DNA from: CAYUPI01 sp964446585
GTDB lineage: Bacteria; Verrucomicrobiota; Verrucomicrobiia; Limisphaerales; UBA8199
Assembly: GCA_964446585.1 (NCBI GenBank)
Contig: CAYUPI010000026.1
Location: 1 to 64,000, forward strand
Direction of reading: 5' to 3'
Length of the DNA stretch: 64,000 nt
Below are positions 26,575-34,762 of this stretch, in pieces. The stretch's first letter is position 1; each line of letters starts with the position of its first letter. The translations under genes and the position numbers were made by a program. The notes beneath the pieces are model-generated. The model was not told the origin of the DNA and did not search any database. It saw only the letters and a program-made list of their open reading frames with translations.

Positions 26575-27375
26575 GTGACAACCTACCGGGTTAAGGATTG
26601 GGACACTCACTTCGAGAACGATCGCAGCCGCGAGCGCGATAAGTGCTCGTTTGTCTGCGTCCCGAATAAGCGCGATGGGCTCGGGTTCTGCCGAATCATC
26701 TCGGAGGCCGATGGCGCGGCGCTGTACGGGATCTGGCTCCTGATTGTGAGCGCGTGCTCGCGACAGGCGCGACCTAGGGAGGGATGGTTGACGGCGAACG
26801 GCAAGCCAGATGGCCCGCCGTGGACTGCTGGCGACCTAGCTTTGATGTTTCGCCGTCCAGTTGCCGAAGTCGAGCGCGCCTTTCAGGTGCTCTCATCCCC
26901 AGGCGTTGACTGGCTTCTAACGTCCAAGCCCCCGACTACCCCCGACGAACCCCCGACGCACCCCCCACCGACTCCCTTGGAAGAGAAAGGAAGGGAAGGG
27001 AAGGGAAAGAAAGAAGACGCGCGAGCGCGCTTTTTCTCTCCTTCTCTCGAGGCAGTGAAGCTGCAAGCGGCAAAGATCGGCTTACCCGACTCCAGGGCCG
27101 AAGTCTTTTTCAACTTCTACGAAAGCAATGGCTGGAAAGTTGGCCGCAACCCAATGCGCAACTGGAAAGCCGCCCTAAGCAACTGGAAAGAAAGAAATGA
27201 CAGCAACAACAACCATGCCCGAAGTGACAAACCGAACTCTCGAAACGCTGGCCTTGCTACCGACCCGGCCAAGCAGGGACGAGACTGCGCCGCCGCCGTC
27301 GCCGCCGACAATAAGAAACTCGTGCCGAACACTGTGGCAGCGAAAGTGGCTCAGCCTGGATTGCTACCGTCCTGA
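26575..27375 (+). CDS. Putative phage-type replication initiator (replisome organiser)
   Basis: 266 aa from GTG 26575, 7 nt after the excisionase-like gene. The N-terminal 110 residues (VCVPNKRDGLGFCRIISEADGAALYGIWLLIV and TAGDLALMFRRPVAEVERAFQVL) have the look of a winged-helix replication initiation domain. A low-complexity Pro/Thr and Lys/Glu/Gly linker follows. Residues 155-208 (KIGLPDSRAEVFFNFYESNGWKVGRNPMRNWKAAL) match the C-terminal helper segment common to phage O/DnaD-like proteins. The last 60 residues overlap the next gene and look non-conserved. It probably opens the element's origin and recruits the DnaC-type loader. Confidence 0.6.
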   Translation: MTTYRVKDWDTHFENDRSRERDKCSFVCVPNKRDGLGFCRIISEADGAALYGIWLLIVSACSRQARPREGWLTANGKPDGPPWTAGDLALMFRRPVAEVERAFQVLSSPGVDWLLTSKPPTTPDEPPTHPPPTPLEEKGREGKGKKEDARARFFSPSLEAVKLQAAKIGLPDSRAEVFFNFYESNGWKVGRNPMRNWKAALSNWKERNDSNNNHARSDKPNSRNAGLATDPAKQGRDCAAAVAADNKKLVPNTVAAKVAQPGLLPS

Positions 27376-27913
27376 GATTCAAAATCTCGCGGACAAGGCC
27401 GAAGCATTTTGTGGCCGTTGGTATCGCAACGAGCATGTAAAGACGCTGTTCGTTCTATGCGGCGAGTCAAACACGGCAAAGAGCCACACTGCGGGAAAGA
27501 TTTTTCGCTTCTGTCTCGCAGCAGCCTTCAAGGCGTTGGAGTCCGGCGCTTGGGATAAAGGTGGCCGCGTTCCTTCAGCGACGTTCAGTCGCTGGGCCGA
27601 GACTGTGGACGATTTCAAGAAGGATGAGAAACTTGGACGAGCAGGCATTCTGCCAGAGTTAATGGACGCCGATTTGTTGCTGCTTGATGATGTCGGAGCG
27701 GATGACGATCCGTGGAAAGTCGGAGTCAACAAGCTGTGCCAAATTTTGAACCGCCGTGAAACTAAGTTTACGGTGATAACGACCAACTTCCCCCCGGATC
27801 AGTGGCCGCAAAGGTTTGACACGCGAATCGCCGACAGATTGCTCCGAAATTCCGAAGTCGTCGATCTGTTTGGCGTTCCAAGTTACGCGATGGTGGAGCG
27901 CGGGCTCGCATGA
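27197..27913 (+). CDS. DnaC/IstB-type AAA+ ATPase (helicase loader)
   Basis: 238 aa from ATG 27197, with GGAAAGAAAGAA upstream. Nucleotide-binding features: a degenerate Walker A, CGESNTAKSHTAGK (about 95-108), where the residue before Lys is Ala rather than Gly; Walker B LLLLDDVGAD (about 155-164); sensor 1 VITTNFPPDQW; and an arginine-finger region DTRIADRLLRN. This is the DnaC/phage P loader layout, loading DnaB helicase at a phage origin. It overlaps the initiator gene by 179 nt in another frame, an unusually long overlap; the first 40 residues are low complexity, so translation may start later. Confidence 0.75.
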   Translation: MTATTTMPEVTNRTLETLALLPTRPSRDETAPPPSPPTIRNSCRTLWQRKWLSLDCYRPEIQNLADKAEAFCGRWYRNEHVKTLFVLCGESNTAKSHTAGKIFRFCLAAAFKALESGAWDKGGRVPSATFSRWAETVDDFKKDEKLGRAGILPELMDADLLLLDDVGADDDPWKVGVNKLCQILNRRETKFTVITTNFPPDQWPQRFDTRIADRLLRNSEVVDLFGVPSYAMVERGLA

Positions 27914-28401
27914 ATATGGAAGAGCACGATCATCCCGCCGCGATTGCCGAATTTGGGCTCGGGGGCGAGCACCCCGATCCTGGATGCCGAAACTCCGGCG
28001 CGGTGCGCTATTTCGACGAGACGAAGGTTCACCCAGAGGCGACCGCCGACGCGCCGACACAGACGGACTTCGATTGGGAAACGCTTTTCGCGAACTTGGA
28101 CCCGTGCGAAAAGCTCAACGCGGACGAGTACGCGAAACTAGCACAGGTAATTGCGGCGATCTTGACGTGGTGCTGTGCGACGAAAAAGCTAACCATCGTT
28201 GGAAGGCGGCTCGTTGGCCTAGCTCATATCGTCAACCCGAACCTTCACGAAGGCGGGCCGTCCGCAAGCCAGTTGGCCAAGAAATTCAAATGTCACAAGG
28301 AGATGCTCAGCGAAGATGTCGCCGACGCGCGGCGGAAATGGGGCTTGATCAACCGATCTTCCGGGCACGCGTGGAACTTCAAAAAGAAGAAAGCTGGCTG
28401 A
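27910..28401 (+). CDS. Element protein of unknown function
   Basis: 163 aa, ATGA-coupled to the ATPase gene. An acidic N-terminal half precedes a more ordered part (65-163) with ADEYAKLAQVIAAILTWCC and PSASQLAKKFKCHKEMLSEDVADARRKWG. The latter could be a helix-turn-helix (ASQLAKKF as first helix), so a DNA-binding role in replication or control is possible. No named family recognised. Confidence 0.6.
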   Translation: MNMEEHDHPAAIAEFGLGGEHPDPGCRNSGAVRYFDETKVHPEATADAPTQTDFDWETLFANLDPCEKLNADEYAKLAQVIAAILTWCCATKKLTIVGRRLVGLAHIVNPNLHEGGPSASQLAKKFKCHKEMLSEDVADARRKWGLINRSSGHAWNFKKKKAG

Positions 28402-28440
28402 CGTTCCCCTAAGTGTGAAGTGTGGACAGTAGTAAATGCG

Positions 28441-28653
28441 ATGAACTTAACCGATGAACTTGACCTGGTGACTTCGACCGTGATGGCCCGCGAGTCGGGC
28501 TTGTCGCGGCAGATGGTGCATCGGCTGATCCGCGCCGGGAAACTGAAGCGGGCCGGAAGGCTCGAAGATGATGCCGGAAAGATCGAATCGGTTTTCACGC
28601 GCGAAAAGCTCGAACAACTGAAGCAAATGAACCGAAACCTGATTGACCTATGA
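28441..28653 (+). CDS. Small helix-turn-helix protein
   Basis: 70 aa from ATG 28441; a GTG at 28420 is in frame but not better placed. Residues 8-40 (DLVTSTVMARESGLSRQMVHRLIRAGKL) form a MerR-like or HTH_17 DNA-binding unit, ending with a Lys/Gln/Asn-rich helix. Second HTH protein of the element; it may be a repressor or a cox-like factor. Its stop is ATGA-coupled to the next gene. Confidence 0.6.
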   Translation: MNLTDELDLVTSTVMARESGLSRQMVHRLIRAGKLKRAGRLEDDAGKIESVFTREKLEQLKQMNRNLIDL

Positions 28654-29204
28654 GAGAGTCTGACTTAGAAGCGCGAATTGCTGAGCTTGAGGGTGATTGC
28701 GCCCGATTCATCGGCTTCCTAACAAAAGCCGGAACAAATCCTGAAAGAACCTCCGGCATGCCAAAGGCACCGCAGCGAGTCGCTGGCGACGATTTGGCCT
28801 ACCTAGCGGCGCTGGAAACTTATTCGGACGATCTGAGCCGGGCAGTGGGTAAAGTGAACAAGATGCGCAAGAAAGAGGCAGCGAGCGAGGCGCGTGCCGA
28901 AGAAATCGTGCAGACTGTCATGGGGCCAGCCACACCAGCCGCACGCGTGCCAGCGGCGACCGCTCCGGCTCCCGCTCAAGTCATCGTCATTCAATCGCCA
29001 AGCGCGGAGCTTTCCGCCGTGGAACTGTCGGGGCTAACAAAGTCCGAACGACTTCGAGCGGCCACGGGCTCGTTGTCAGTTGCCGACTGCCGGAAGATTA
29101 TCAAGGCGCGCTCAATGACCTGGACTGAAAAAGCTCTCGCCGCGCGAGGCTGCAAGAATTTGCAGGAGGCGCGGGCTAAAGCCAACCCATTTGCCCACGA
29201 CTGA
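28650..29204 (+). CDS. Element protein with coiled-coil N-terminus, unknown function
   Basis: 184 aa, ATG overlapping the preceding stop. Residues 1-90 are helical and charged (ESDLEARIAELEGDCARF, SRAVGKVNKMRKKEAASEARAEE) and likely coiled coil. An Ala/Pro-rich linker (90-115) follows, then a compact C-terminal helical domain: LTKSERLRAATGSLSVADCRKIIKAR. The layout recalls scaffold-like or linker proteins of phage head operons, but I recognise no family. Confidence 0.55.
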   Translation: MRESDLEARIAELEGDCARFIGFLTKAGTNPERTSGMPKAPQRVAGDDLAYLAALETYSDDLSRAVGKVNKMRKKEAASEARAEEIVQTVMGPATPAARVPAATAPAPAQVIVIQSPSAELSAVELSGLTKSERLRAATGSLSVADCRKIIKARSMTWTEKALAARGCKNLQEARAKANPFAHD

Positions 29205-29232
29205 AAAGCAACCAACCATAAACTCGTTTCAC

Positions 29233-30324
29233 ATGAACATCATCGAATCAGTAAAAGCAATTTTCGCCAACCGCCCGGCGCCGTCGCAAGCTGCCTTCGA
29301 GGCTGGCGCGGATACTGGCGACTGGGATACCGACCGCACGCGCGCCAGCGAGCAACGCGCGCCAGCGCACGCCAGCGACCAGGGCGCGGCACCCGCAGCG
29401 GAAGCGCCATTGCGCGAGATCATGACGGCCCGATCAAGCAATCCTGGCGCCACCGATCCGAAGGATGACGGACGCGAACTCAAAACACACGCCGACATCG
29501 CCGTTGCCTATGCGCGGCTGAATCGAAATCTCGCGAAGGCGGCGAGGATGCCTGGACTCACGCACGCAGAGACTCAAGCGAGACATACATTCGTGGCGAC
29601 ACAGATCGATCCGATTCGTCGATTCATTTTCCGCATCCAGCAGGGCGGCCCGCCGGCGCCAGAGATCACTTCCGCCGAATTTCATCATCCACACGCGGGC
29701 CGCGCCGAGCGTCGAGCGAAACAACTGGCGATAGTCATAGCCGCACAAAAAGAATCAACCACGCCAAAGACTTCCACAAACTGGTTTATCAATGGCGAAC
29801 TGAAAAAGCCGGACTCGTCGATTCTCCCGCCTTTGCGCGATGTCCAGCGGACCGGGTTGGATTACTCCCGCTTCCTGCTCGAAAATTTCGGACTCATCAG
29901 CAGGCGAGACCGGGCGGGGGAACTCCGACATCTTATCACCACGGCAACAGACCTCCAGCAACTCAATGCGTTTCACGGTGAACTGAATTTTATAGAAGGC
30001 CCCGGCGCAGCAGAAGCTTGCCATTCGCTCCAGGTGCAATGCAGCAACATGTTTCAGACGTTTTCGGCTGCGCTCTCGAATCTCATCAGGGCTTGCATCG
30101 TTGAATCCAAGCATCAGAAAGACGTTGCCAGTGCAGCCGAGGAAGAATTTTTTTCGCAACACGGTTTGCCTCACGAATCAACCAACGTGTCGAAACGGTT
30201 CGACCGGATCATTGCCGAGTTTGAAGCCCGGCTGAAGCCTTCGACTAACGAAAGCTCGCCGTCCCGGTTTGTTCCTCCAGACCCGGAGCATCTTCTGGGT
30301 TGGGTCGGCATCACTCTCGTTTAA
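29233..30324 (+). CDS. Element protein of unknown function (363 aa)
   Basis: From ATG 29233; a TTG at 29191 overlapping the previous gene is also possible. The first 80 residues are disordered and Ala/Ser/Asp-rich, with repeated ERA-APAHAS-like bits coming from a GCGCCAGCG repeat in the DNA. Residues 85-160 contain two helices with many Arg and His; 180-363 are mostly helical with SILPPLRDVQRTGLDYSRFLLENFGL and EEEFFSQHGLPHES. No signal peptide or TM segment. Its size and place in the operon would suit a structural protein, but nothing confirms that. Confidence 0.5.
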   Translation: MNIIESVKAIFANRPAPSQAAFEAGADTGDWDTDRTRASEQRAPAHASDQGAAPAAEAPLREIMTARSSNPGATDPKDDGRELKTHADIAVAYARLNRNLAKAARMPGLTHAETQARHTFVATQIDPIRRFIFRIQQGGPPAPEITSAEFHHPHAGRAERRAKQLAIVIAAQKESTTPKTSTNWFINGELKKPDSSILPPLRDVQRTGLDYSRFLLENFGLISRRDRAGELRHLITTATDLQQLNAFHGELNFIEGPGAAEACHSLQVQCSNMFQTFSAALSNLIRACIVESKHQKDVASAAEEEFFSQHGLPHESTNVSKRFDRIIAEFEARLKPSTNESSPSRFVPPDPEHLLGWVGITLV

Positions 30325-30328
30325 GACC

Positions 30329-30835
30329 ATGAAAAAACTTTTTGCAATCATCGCCCTGGCTGTCGTTACGCTGTCAGCCAGCGGGCAAAAGGCCGGACTT
30401 TATGCCCTGGTCTTCAGCAACAGCGTCAGCGCCACAAGCACCAACCTCTACACTTCGCGGTGGGCTGCGCAAGACCTCACCAGCGAACCTTCCGGGATTC
30501 AACATCCCGCCTGCATTATCAGCGTCTCGGAATTTGAGAACGCCGGGTTGACTTGCACGGTCGCACCGGCAGTGAGCGGCACTGGCACCGTGACGTTTTC
30601 GTTTTGCAAGAGCTTTGATGGCGGCGTCATTTTTGAAGACAATCCGAGCATCCGTAAGAGCGTCACCATCAGCGGGCTAACCGCAACGCACGTTGCCGAA
30701 AGCATCGACACAACTAGTGTGACGCACTTGGCGCTTTATAGCATCGAGAACGCCGCGAACGTCAATATCACCAACGCCACGATTCTGTTGAATCTCAAAA
30801 GCCAAAAGCGCGGCATTCGCTATTCGGTACAATGA
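30329..30835 (+). CDS. Small exported element protein
   Basis: 168 aa from ATG 30329, 4 nt past the previous stop. A clear signal peptide (MKKLFAIIALAVVTLSASGQ, 1-20) is followed by a beta-rich body with many Ser/Thr: VSATSTNLYTSRWAAQDL, GTGTVTFSFCKSFDGG and repeated VTISGLTATHV-like strands. An exported protein in an integrative element suggests a moron gene altering the host surface, or a virion decoration protein. No family recognised. Confidence 0.55.
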   Translation: MKKLFAIIALAVVTLSASGQKAGLYALVFSNSVSATSTNLYTSRWAAQDLTSEPSGIQHPACIISVSEFENAGLTCTVAPAVSGTGTVTFSFCKSFDGGVIFEDNPSIRKSVTISGLTATHVAESIDTTSVTHLALYSIENAANVNITNATILLNLKSQKRGIRYSVQ

Positions 30836-30918
30836 ATTTTTGGCGTCACACGGCGCGGTGTGTTGGCATAGTTCTCGTTGTTTCCAGCGCCGCTGCGACT
30901 GTCTCGCAGACCGGGTGA
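30832..30918 (+). CDS. Possible 28-aa hydrophobic peptide
   Basis: ATG overlaps the previous stop (ATGA). The peptide has a basic start (MNFWRHTARC) and one hydrophobic stretch (VGIVLVVSSAAATV), signal-anchor-like. It fits the coupled-gene style of this operon and fills a gap otherwise empty, but such short frames can arise by chance. Confidence 0.3.
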   Translation: MNFWRHTARCVGIVLVVSSAAATVSQTG

Positions 30919-31007
30919 CGCCATGACCCGCTGGCCGGGCCCTTTCTGCCCAGGACTGCTTGCCTGGGGTGTTTACCCGGCCAGCGGAAGTTTTGCTAAT
31001 TAGCAAC

Positions 31008-31253
31008 ATGCCCGGACTGACCACAAAGCATCACAGCAACAATATCGGTGTCACAGGCGATCCGCCCGGGCATGATGCTCTTGAAATTGAAAAGGAACTC
31101 CGCGAGCTTTTGATCGCGCGAAAGATTTTTCTGCAAGACTTCCCCACCCACCTTCGGCGTGCCGTGGCTTATCCGCTCTACCTTGACCGGCTGCGAAATC
31201 TGCCAGCCGGGTTGTGTGGCGATTTCTACTGCGAAAGTCCAACAGCGGTTTGA
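31008..31253 (+). CDS. Small element protein of unknown function
   Basis: 81 aa from ATG 31008 (the frame is open upstream to a TTG at 30960). Contains a charged helix, ALEIEKELRELLIARKIFLQDF, and PLYLDRLRNLPAGLCGDFYCESP with two Cys. It lies between the exported protein and a possible connector gene. No family recognised. Confidence 0.45.
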   Translation: MPGLTTKHHSNNIGVTGDPPGHDALEIEKELRELLIARKIFLQDFPTHLRRAVAYPLYLDRLRNLPAGLCGDFYCESPTAV

Positions 31254-31255
31254 AC

Positions 31256-31525
31256 ATGCGTGCAGGAATGGCTGCGGCAAGTCTCAGGTTCGCGCAGGAA
31301 TGGCTTTGGAGCTTCGGGAGGGGCATCAGGGCAGGCGGGAAGGCTTTCGGCTTCGCGTGGCTTAACTGGCGCTTGCGACTGGCGCGGGTAGCGGCTGGCT
31401 TGGCAGTCGCAAAGGCACGGGTAGGGGGGGTAAAGGATTTCTTTTCCCTGCCAAAAAGCCGAGGCGGTGGCTGGGGCTGGCATTCAATTCGCGCGACATG
31501 CCCAATTTCTAGGGTCCCACTCTGA
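31256..31525 (+). CDS. Possible small Arg/Gly/Trp-rich protein
   Basis: 89 aa from ATG 31256, 2 nt after the previous stop. Amphipathic and strongly basic, with EWLWSFGRGIRAGGKAF, WRLRLARVAAGLAVAKARVGG and a Gly-rich tail. Support is positional: otherwise 280 nt would be uncoded in a dense operon. A minus-strand frame over the same bases is the competing reading and is less convincing. Confidence 0.35.
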   Translation: MRAGMAAASLRFAQEWLWSFGRGIRAGGKAFGFAWLNWRLRLARVAAGLAVAKARVGGVKDFFSLPKSRGGGWGWHSIRATCPISRVPL

Positions 31526-31537
31526 TCGGTCTGTACC

Positions 31538-31870
31538 ATGATGACTCCCGCTCAACAGATTGCAACCGACCGGTTCAATGGATCGCGCTCAGTGCGCGGC
31601 GTCACAGTCTCACTTTTCCCGAACGGCCCGGAGTTCACCGCCCTAGTTCAGCCGATCGTACCGACTCCCGAACAGTACGCGCTGAGCCAGGAAGTCCGCA
31701 GCGCGTCAAAAGTGTTCATCCTCAGAGCCGACATCGGCGCGGCCAAGATCGGCATCGGCTCAGTGCTCGTCAACCAGGATTCCGGCGAGTCCTATCGCAT
31801 CACGATGATCGAAGACAATTCGATTGACGTGCGGATCGCCTACGTCTGCGAGACCGCGCAGCAACCCTAA
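31538..31870 (+). CDS. Possible phage head-tail connector protein
   Basis: 110 aa (ATG 31538 or 31541). Short, beta-rich: RGVTVSLFPNGPEFTALVQ, then VFILRADIGAAKIGIGSVLVNQDSGESYRITMIEDNSIDVRIAYVCE. The size, strand pattern and place directly before a gp10-like gene fit the head-closure or neck proteins that sit in this order in HK97-type morphogenesis operons. The assignment is from order and shape only. Confidence 0.45.
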   Translation: MMTPAQQIATDRFNGSRSVRGVTVSLFPNGPEFTALVQPIVPTPEQYALSQEVRSASKVFILRADIGAAKIGIGSVLVNQDSGESYRITMIEDNSIDVRIAYVCETAQQP

Positions 31871-31878
31871 ACTGGTTT

Positions 31879-32703
31879 GTGGAAGTTCAAGTAACAGGAA
31901 ACTTCAAGGAATACTCCGACGCGCTCAAGGAGTACATCGCAGCGTCGCGCCGCACGTGCCGAGAAATCATCAAGCAGCAAGCTCGGTTACTTGGCCAAAG
32001 GCTGATCAAGTTCACGCCGCCGCGTACGCTGTCCGAAGGCAAGAAGCGCGTCGATGCAGACATCCGCAAAGTGATTTTAGGACTCGATGACACCGAAGCA
32101 TTCGAGCATCCCCAGGCCGTGCTGAAAAACGATAATCGTTTCGTCAAGCTGTTTGTCAAAAGCCGGACTGTGTTCGGCGTCATCAGGGAACTGCTGAAAG
32201 GCTCCGCGAGCGAAGGCGAGATCTCGAGTTTTCACCAGCCTTTCAGGAATCGGGAGGGTGATATCGTCGGACGGCCTCTACCCGATACCGTTGAGGCCGG
32301 TCCAGCGAACAAACCCGAGTGGAAGCAAGTCCACAAGCTCACGGTTCGGCGCGATCCCTTGGAAGCATATATCGACTCCGTGCAAACGCGCGTTGGCAGC
32401 GCCAAAGGCGGATGGGGTGCGAGCGTCGAGCACCTGGGCGGCAAGTTACCCGCCTGGATTCATCGCAACACTGGCGCGGGCTCTTACGTGGACCGCTTGA
32501 ACGATGACAATCCTAGCTTCACCTTGATCAACAATTCACCGTGGGCAGGAAACCCCGACGCGCGGCGAGTCGTTGACAATGCCGTAGCCTCGCGTGTGCA
32601 AAGCATGAAAGCCGAACTCGCGCGCGGATTGCATGAGCACGTCCCGTTCAGGGAAGTTGTCGGCGAAGCTATCCTCGAAGTCTTGGAGCGGGTCGAACCA
32701 TGA
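31879..32703 (+). CDS. Possible HK97 gp10-like neck/tail protein
   Basis: 274 aa from GTG 31879. The N-terminal 50 residues (VTGNFKEYSDALKEYIAASRRTCREIIKQQARLLGQRLIKFTPP) show the pattern of gp10-like proteins: a target-binding strand, a long helix ending near a Pro-Pro. The rest is longer than typical gp10 proteins (110-160 aa) and includes WGASVEHLGGKLPAWIHR and a C-terminal VVDNAVASRVQSMKAEL helix. The stop is ATGA-coupled to the next gene. Confidence 0.45.
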   Translation: MEVQVTGNFKEYSDALKEYIAASRRTCREIIKQQARLLGQRLIKFTPPRTLSEGKKRVDADIRKVILGLDDTEAFEHPQAVLKNDNRFVKLFVKSRTVFGVIRELLKGSASEGEISSFHQPFRNREGDIVGRPLPDTVEAGPANKPEWKQVHKLTVRRDPLEAYIDSVQTRVGSAKGGWGASVEHLGGKLPAWIHRNTGAGSYVDRLNDDNPSFTLINNSPWAGNPDARRVVDNAVASRVQSMKAELARGLHEHVPFREVVGEAILEVLERVEP

Positions 32704-33263
32704 GCAACCCCGGCCCGACACCAACAGAAACACTTTTCGGCGGACTCGATCTCATCGTGGCCAAGCGGGATAAGACAACGGAAAACGTGTTTATACGCCA
32801 GCTTGCGGTTGAGACCTACCCGAAGCTGCTCGCCGTCGCAGAAGATGAACTTGCGATGGCCGAATTGTATTGCGGCAAGCCGTCCGGGTGGGCGCGGACA
32901 CTGAGCCCCCATTCCTTTGAGACGATCATCGTCGAAGGCGAGCGCATCAATGTCGATTTCTTCGCCAGCGTCGCGACATCGCAAGCCGAGAGCAAACCGT
33001 CAAGGCGGGGTGCTCCGGCGAAGATTCGAAGCCTCGCTGACCTTTGCTGCGACGTTGCAGTTGAATATGGGATGCCGCTGTTTGAAGTCCGCAAGCATTC
33101 CGTAGCGCAACTGTTGATCATGCAGAAAGCGATTCAGCGTGGTATTGCGCAGCGCGCGTTGATCAACCTGGATGCGATTCTCGTCGCCACGAGCGCGGCT
33201 TTCACCGGCAAGGATCGCGACTACAAATCTCTCCATCGGTCGCTCACTGACCACATCGGATAG
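32700..33263 (+). CDS. Element protein of unknown function, possibly tail assembly
   Basis: 187 aa, ATG overlapping the preceding stop. Mostly helical: FIRQLAVETYPKLLAVAEDELAMAELYC, LADLCCDVAVEYGMPLFEVRKHSVAQLLIMQKAIQRG. Its position after the gp10-like gene is where tail-terminator or tail-chaperone genes usually lie, but no signature can be pointed out. No tape measure gene follows. Confidence 0.45.
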   Translation: MSNPGPTPTETLFGGLDLIVAKRDKTTENVFIRQLAVETYPKLLAVAEDELAMAELYCGKPSGWARTLSPHSFETIIVEGERINVDFFASVATSQAESKPSRRGAPAKIRSLADLCCDVAVEYGMPLFEVRKHSVAQLLIMQKAIQRGIAQRALINLDAILVATSAAFTGKDRDYKSLHRSLTDHIG

Positions 33264-33403
33264 TCGCAGAACCTGACGTCACGCCCAATAGTGGTGACGC
33301 AGTATAGCTCAATCGAAATCTCACTTCCCTGTCGGCGGCAACATCCGTCCGTATGCTGCCTGCGTCACAGCACCGGCAGGGAAGTGTTTCTCTATCAAAA
33401 CCA

Positions 33404-34513
33404 ATGAGCAAAAAAACACTCCTTGCATTAACTGCGTCCCTTATCGGCCTCACGGCATGGGCGCAAGACGATTGCACAACCTATATGTCAATGGCAGACC
33501 CGGACGCGCCTCCGTCACCTGTGAACTGGTGCCCGGAATGTATCATCTATTCGATGGGCAACGGCCTGTGTTGGGTCAATGACAACAATTCGGAGATCCC
33601 GCCCCCAGGCTGGACTGACGCGGGGCCTGATCCGGGTGATGGGGACACGAACGCGCCAGCATTAGACCGAAACTTCTTCTACATAGTCGGCAATGGCTGT
33701 CCTGGCGGGACAAATCATCCAGCGAATGTTGCGCCGGTTGGATGGGTGCTGACCTGCCCTCATAGTGGGTTTAGCGGTTCCTGGCCTTTTTGGGAGCACT
33801 CGCCAGCGAGCGATGGGAATGGAGATCGGCTAGATGTGCTCTGGCACTACCAATGCACGAACCACGGAGCGTCGTGGGCTGCGTTCACGCTTTACGGAGT
33901 TCATTACGATTCAACGAACGACGTTTGGACGACGAACTCGATCCAGGCTTACCAAACCAATTATGGTTCGCCCTATGGGCGCTGGTTTTTCAACGAGGAC
34001 CCGACAAACATTCCGCTGGCGATTACCAATGGATGGTATCAGCCATGCACGAACCCGCCAGGGAGCCTGCAAGGGCTTCCAGGTTACACCAATTCATGCG
34101 ACGGGGCTTATCCTGGCTCAAATTACCTTGGCTATGTGTATCCGCCATTGGATTCAGGCGGAGGCACAAACGTTTGGCCTTTCTGGTACTGGAGCAGCTA
34201 CCCGCCTGGCCCGGTGAACTCGCCGTACTCTTTCCCGTTCCATCCGTTTGAAAAACCGCCCGATGTCCCGCCGGTGATCGACTTCGGTAACTTTGTCGTT
34301 GCGGCAAGAGGGGGTGAGAATTGCTCGTACTCGATGCAGGTTTCAACGAATCTGTCAGACTGGTATTCCTGCTCGATCTCCAATGCCCCAATGGGTGACA
34401 ACGGAACGAATTGGGTTTACTGCAACTTCACCAACATCGTCAGTGGGCTTGGGATGACGACAAACGATCCGCCGTGGGATAGATGCTATTGGAGGCTGAA
34501 GTACGAGCCTTAG
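33404..34513 (+). CDS. Exported protein with host-like C-terminal module (moron candidate)
   Basis: 369 aa from ATG 33404. Signal peptide 1-19 (MSKKTLLALTASLIGLTAWA). The mature protein is rich in Trp, Tyr, Pro, Asn and Cys, with repeated NGxCW and PxxW patterns. The last 75 residues (SYSMQVSTNLSDW ... DRCYWRLKYEP) resemble the DLVNW/RFYRA module closing the chromosomal protein at 165-1940. A 140-nt leader separates it from the tail-like genes, so it may have its own promoter. I infer a cargo gene altering the host surface; a virion fibre is the alternative. Confidence 0.6.
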   Translation: MSKKTLLALTASLIGLTAWAQDDCTTYMSMADPDAPPSPVNWCPECIIYSMGNGLCWVNDNNSEIPPPGWTDAGPDPGDGDTNAPALDRNFFYIVGNGCPGGTNHPANVAPVGWVLTCPHSGFSGSWPFWEHSPASDGNGDRLDVLWHYQCTNHGASWAAFTLYGVHYDSTNDVWTTNSIQAYQTNYGSPYGRWFFNEDPTNIPLAITNGWYQPCTNPPGSLQGLPGYTNSCDGAYPGSNYLGYVYPPLDSGGGTNVWPFWYWSSYPPGPVNSPYSFPFHPFEKPPDVPPVIDFGNFVVAARGGENCSYSMQVSTNLSDWYSCSISNAPMGDNGTNWVYCNFTNIVSGLGMTTNDPPWDRCYWRLKYEP

Positions 34514-34695
34514 TGCTTAATGGCGGATTCGCCATACTGCCAAGGCGGATGCGGGGGATCAATGTCGGACTCAAACATGATTGGCACGAAGGACCAAAGA
34601 AGCCACACGGCGAGGACGAAGAAAAGCACGGCAAGCAGCACGCCGGGATTCAAGCGAATCCGCCAGACTCGATGCGCTAAGAACCAACGCTTCAC
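34510..34695 (-). CDS. Small single-TM membrane protein
   Basis: 61 aa from GTG 34695 (the frame is open further upstream without an ATG nearby). One strong TM helix, LLAVLFFVLAVWLLWSFVPIMF, after a basic start (KRWFLAHRVWRIRL) and a Pro-rich tail. Its stop overlaps the stop of the convergent exported-protein gene by 3 nt. It could be a holin-like or exclusion protein; no direct evidence. Confidence 0.45.
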   Translation of the reverse strand: MKRWFLAHRVWRIRLNPGVLLAVLFFVLAVWLLWSFVPIMFESDIDPPHPPWQYGESAIKH

Positions 34696-34762
34696 GGCTC
34701 GAATGTACAACAAAATGCCCCAGGGGTCAAACCCCCGGGGGCTCGTTCTCGGACGATGATCT

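Noticed and set aside
26985..27020. GGAAGGGAAGGG purine tract as a programmed frameshift site
   Set aside because: The initiator frame stays open and sensible on both sides of the tract; the tract simply encodes a Lys/Glu/Gly linker.
31051..31539. 162-aa minus-strand frame in the element
   Set aside because: Runs against the direction of the dense rightward operon, low-complexity Pro/Arg composition, no ribosome site. The coupled plus-strand frames are preferred, though at low confidence.
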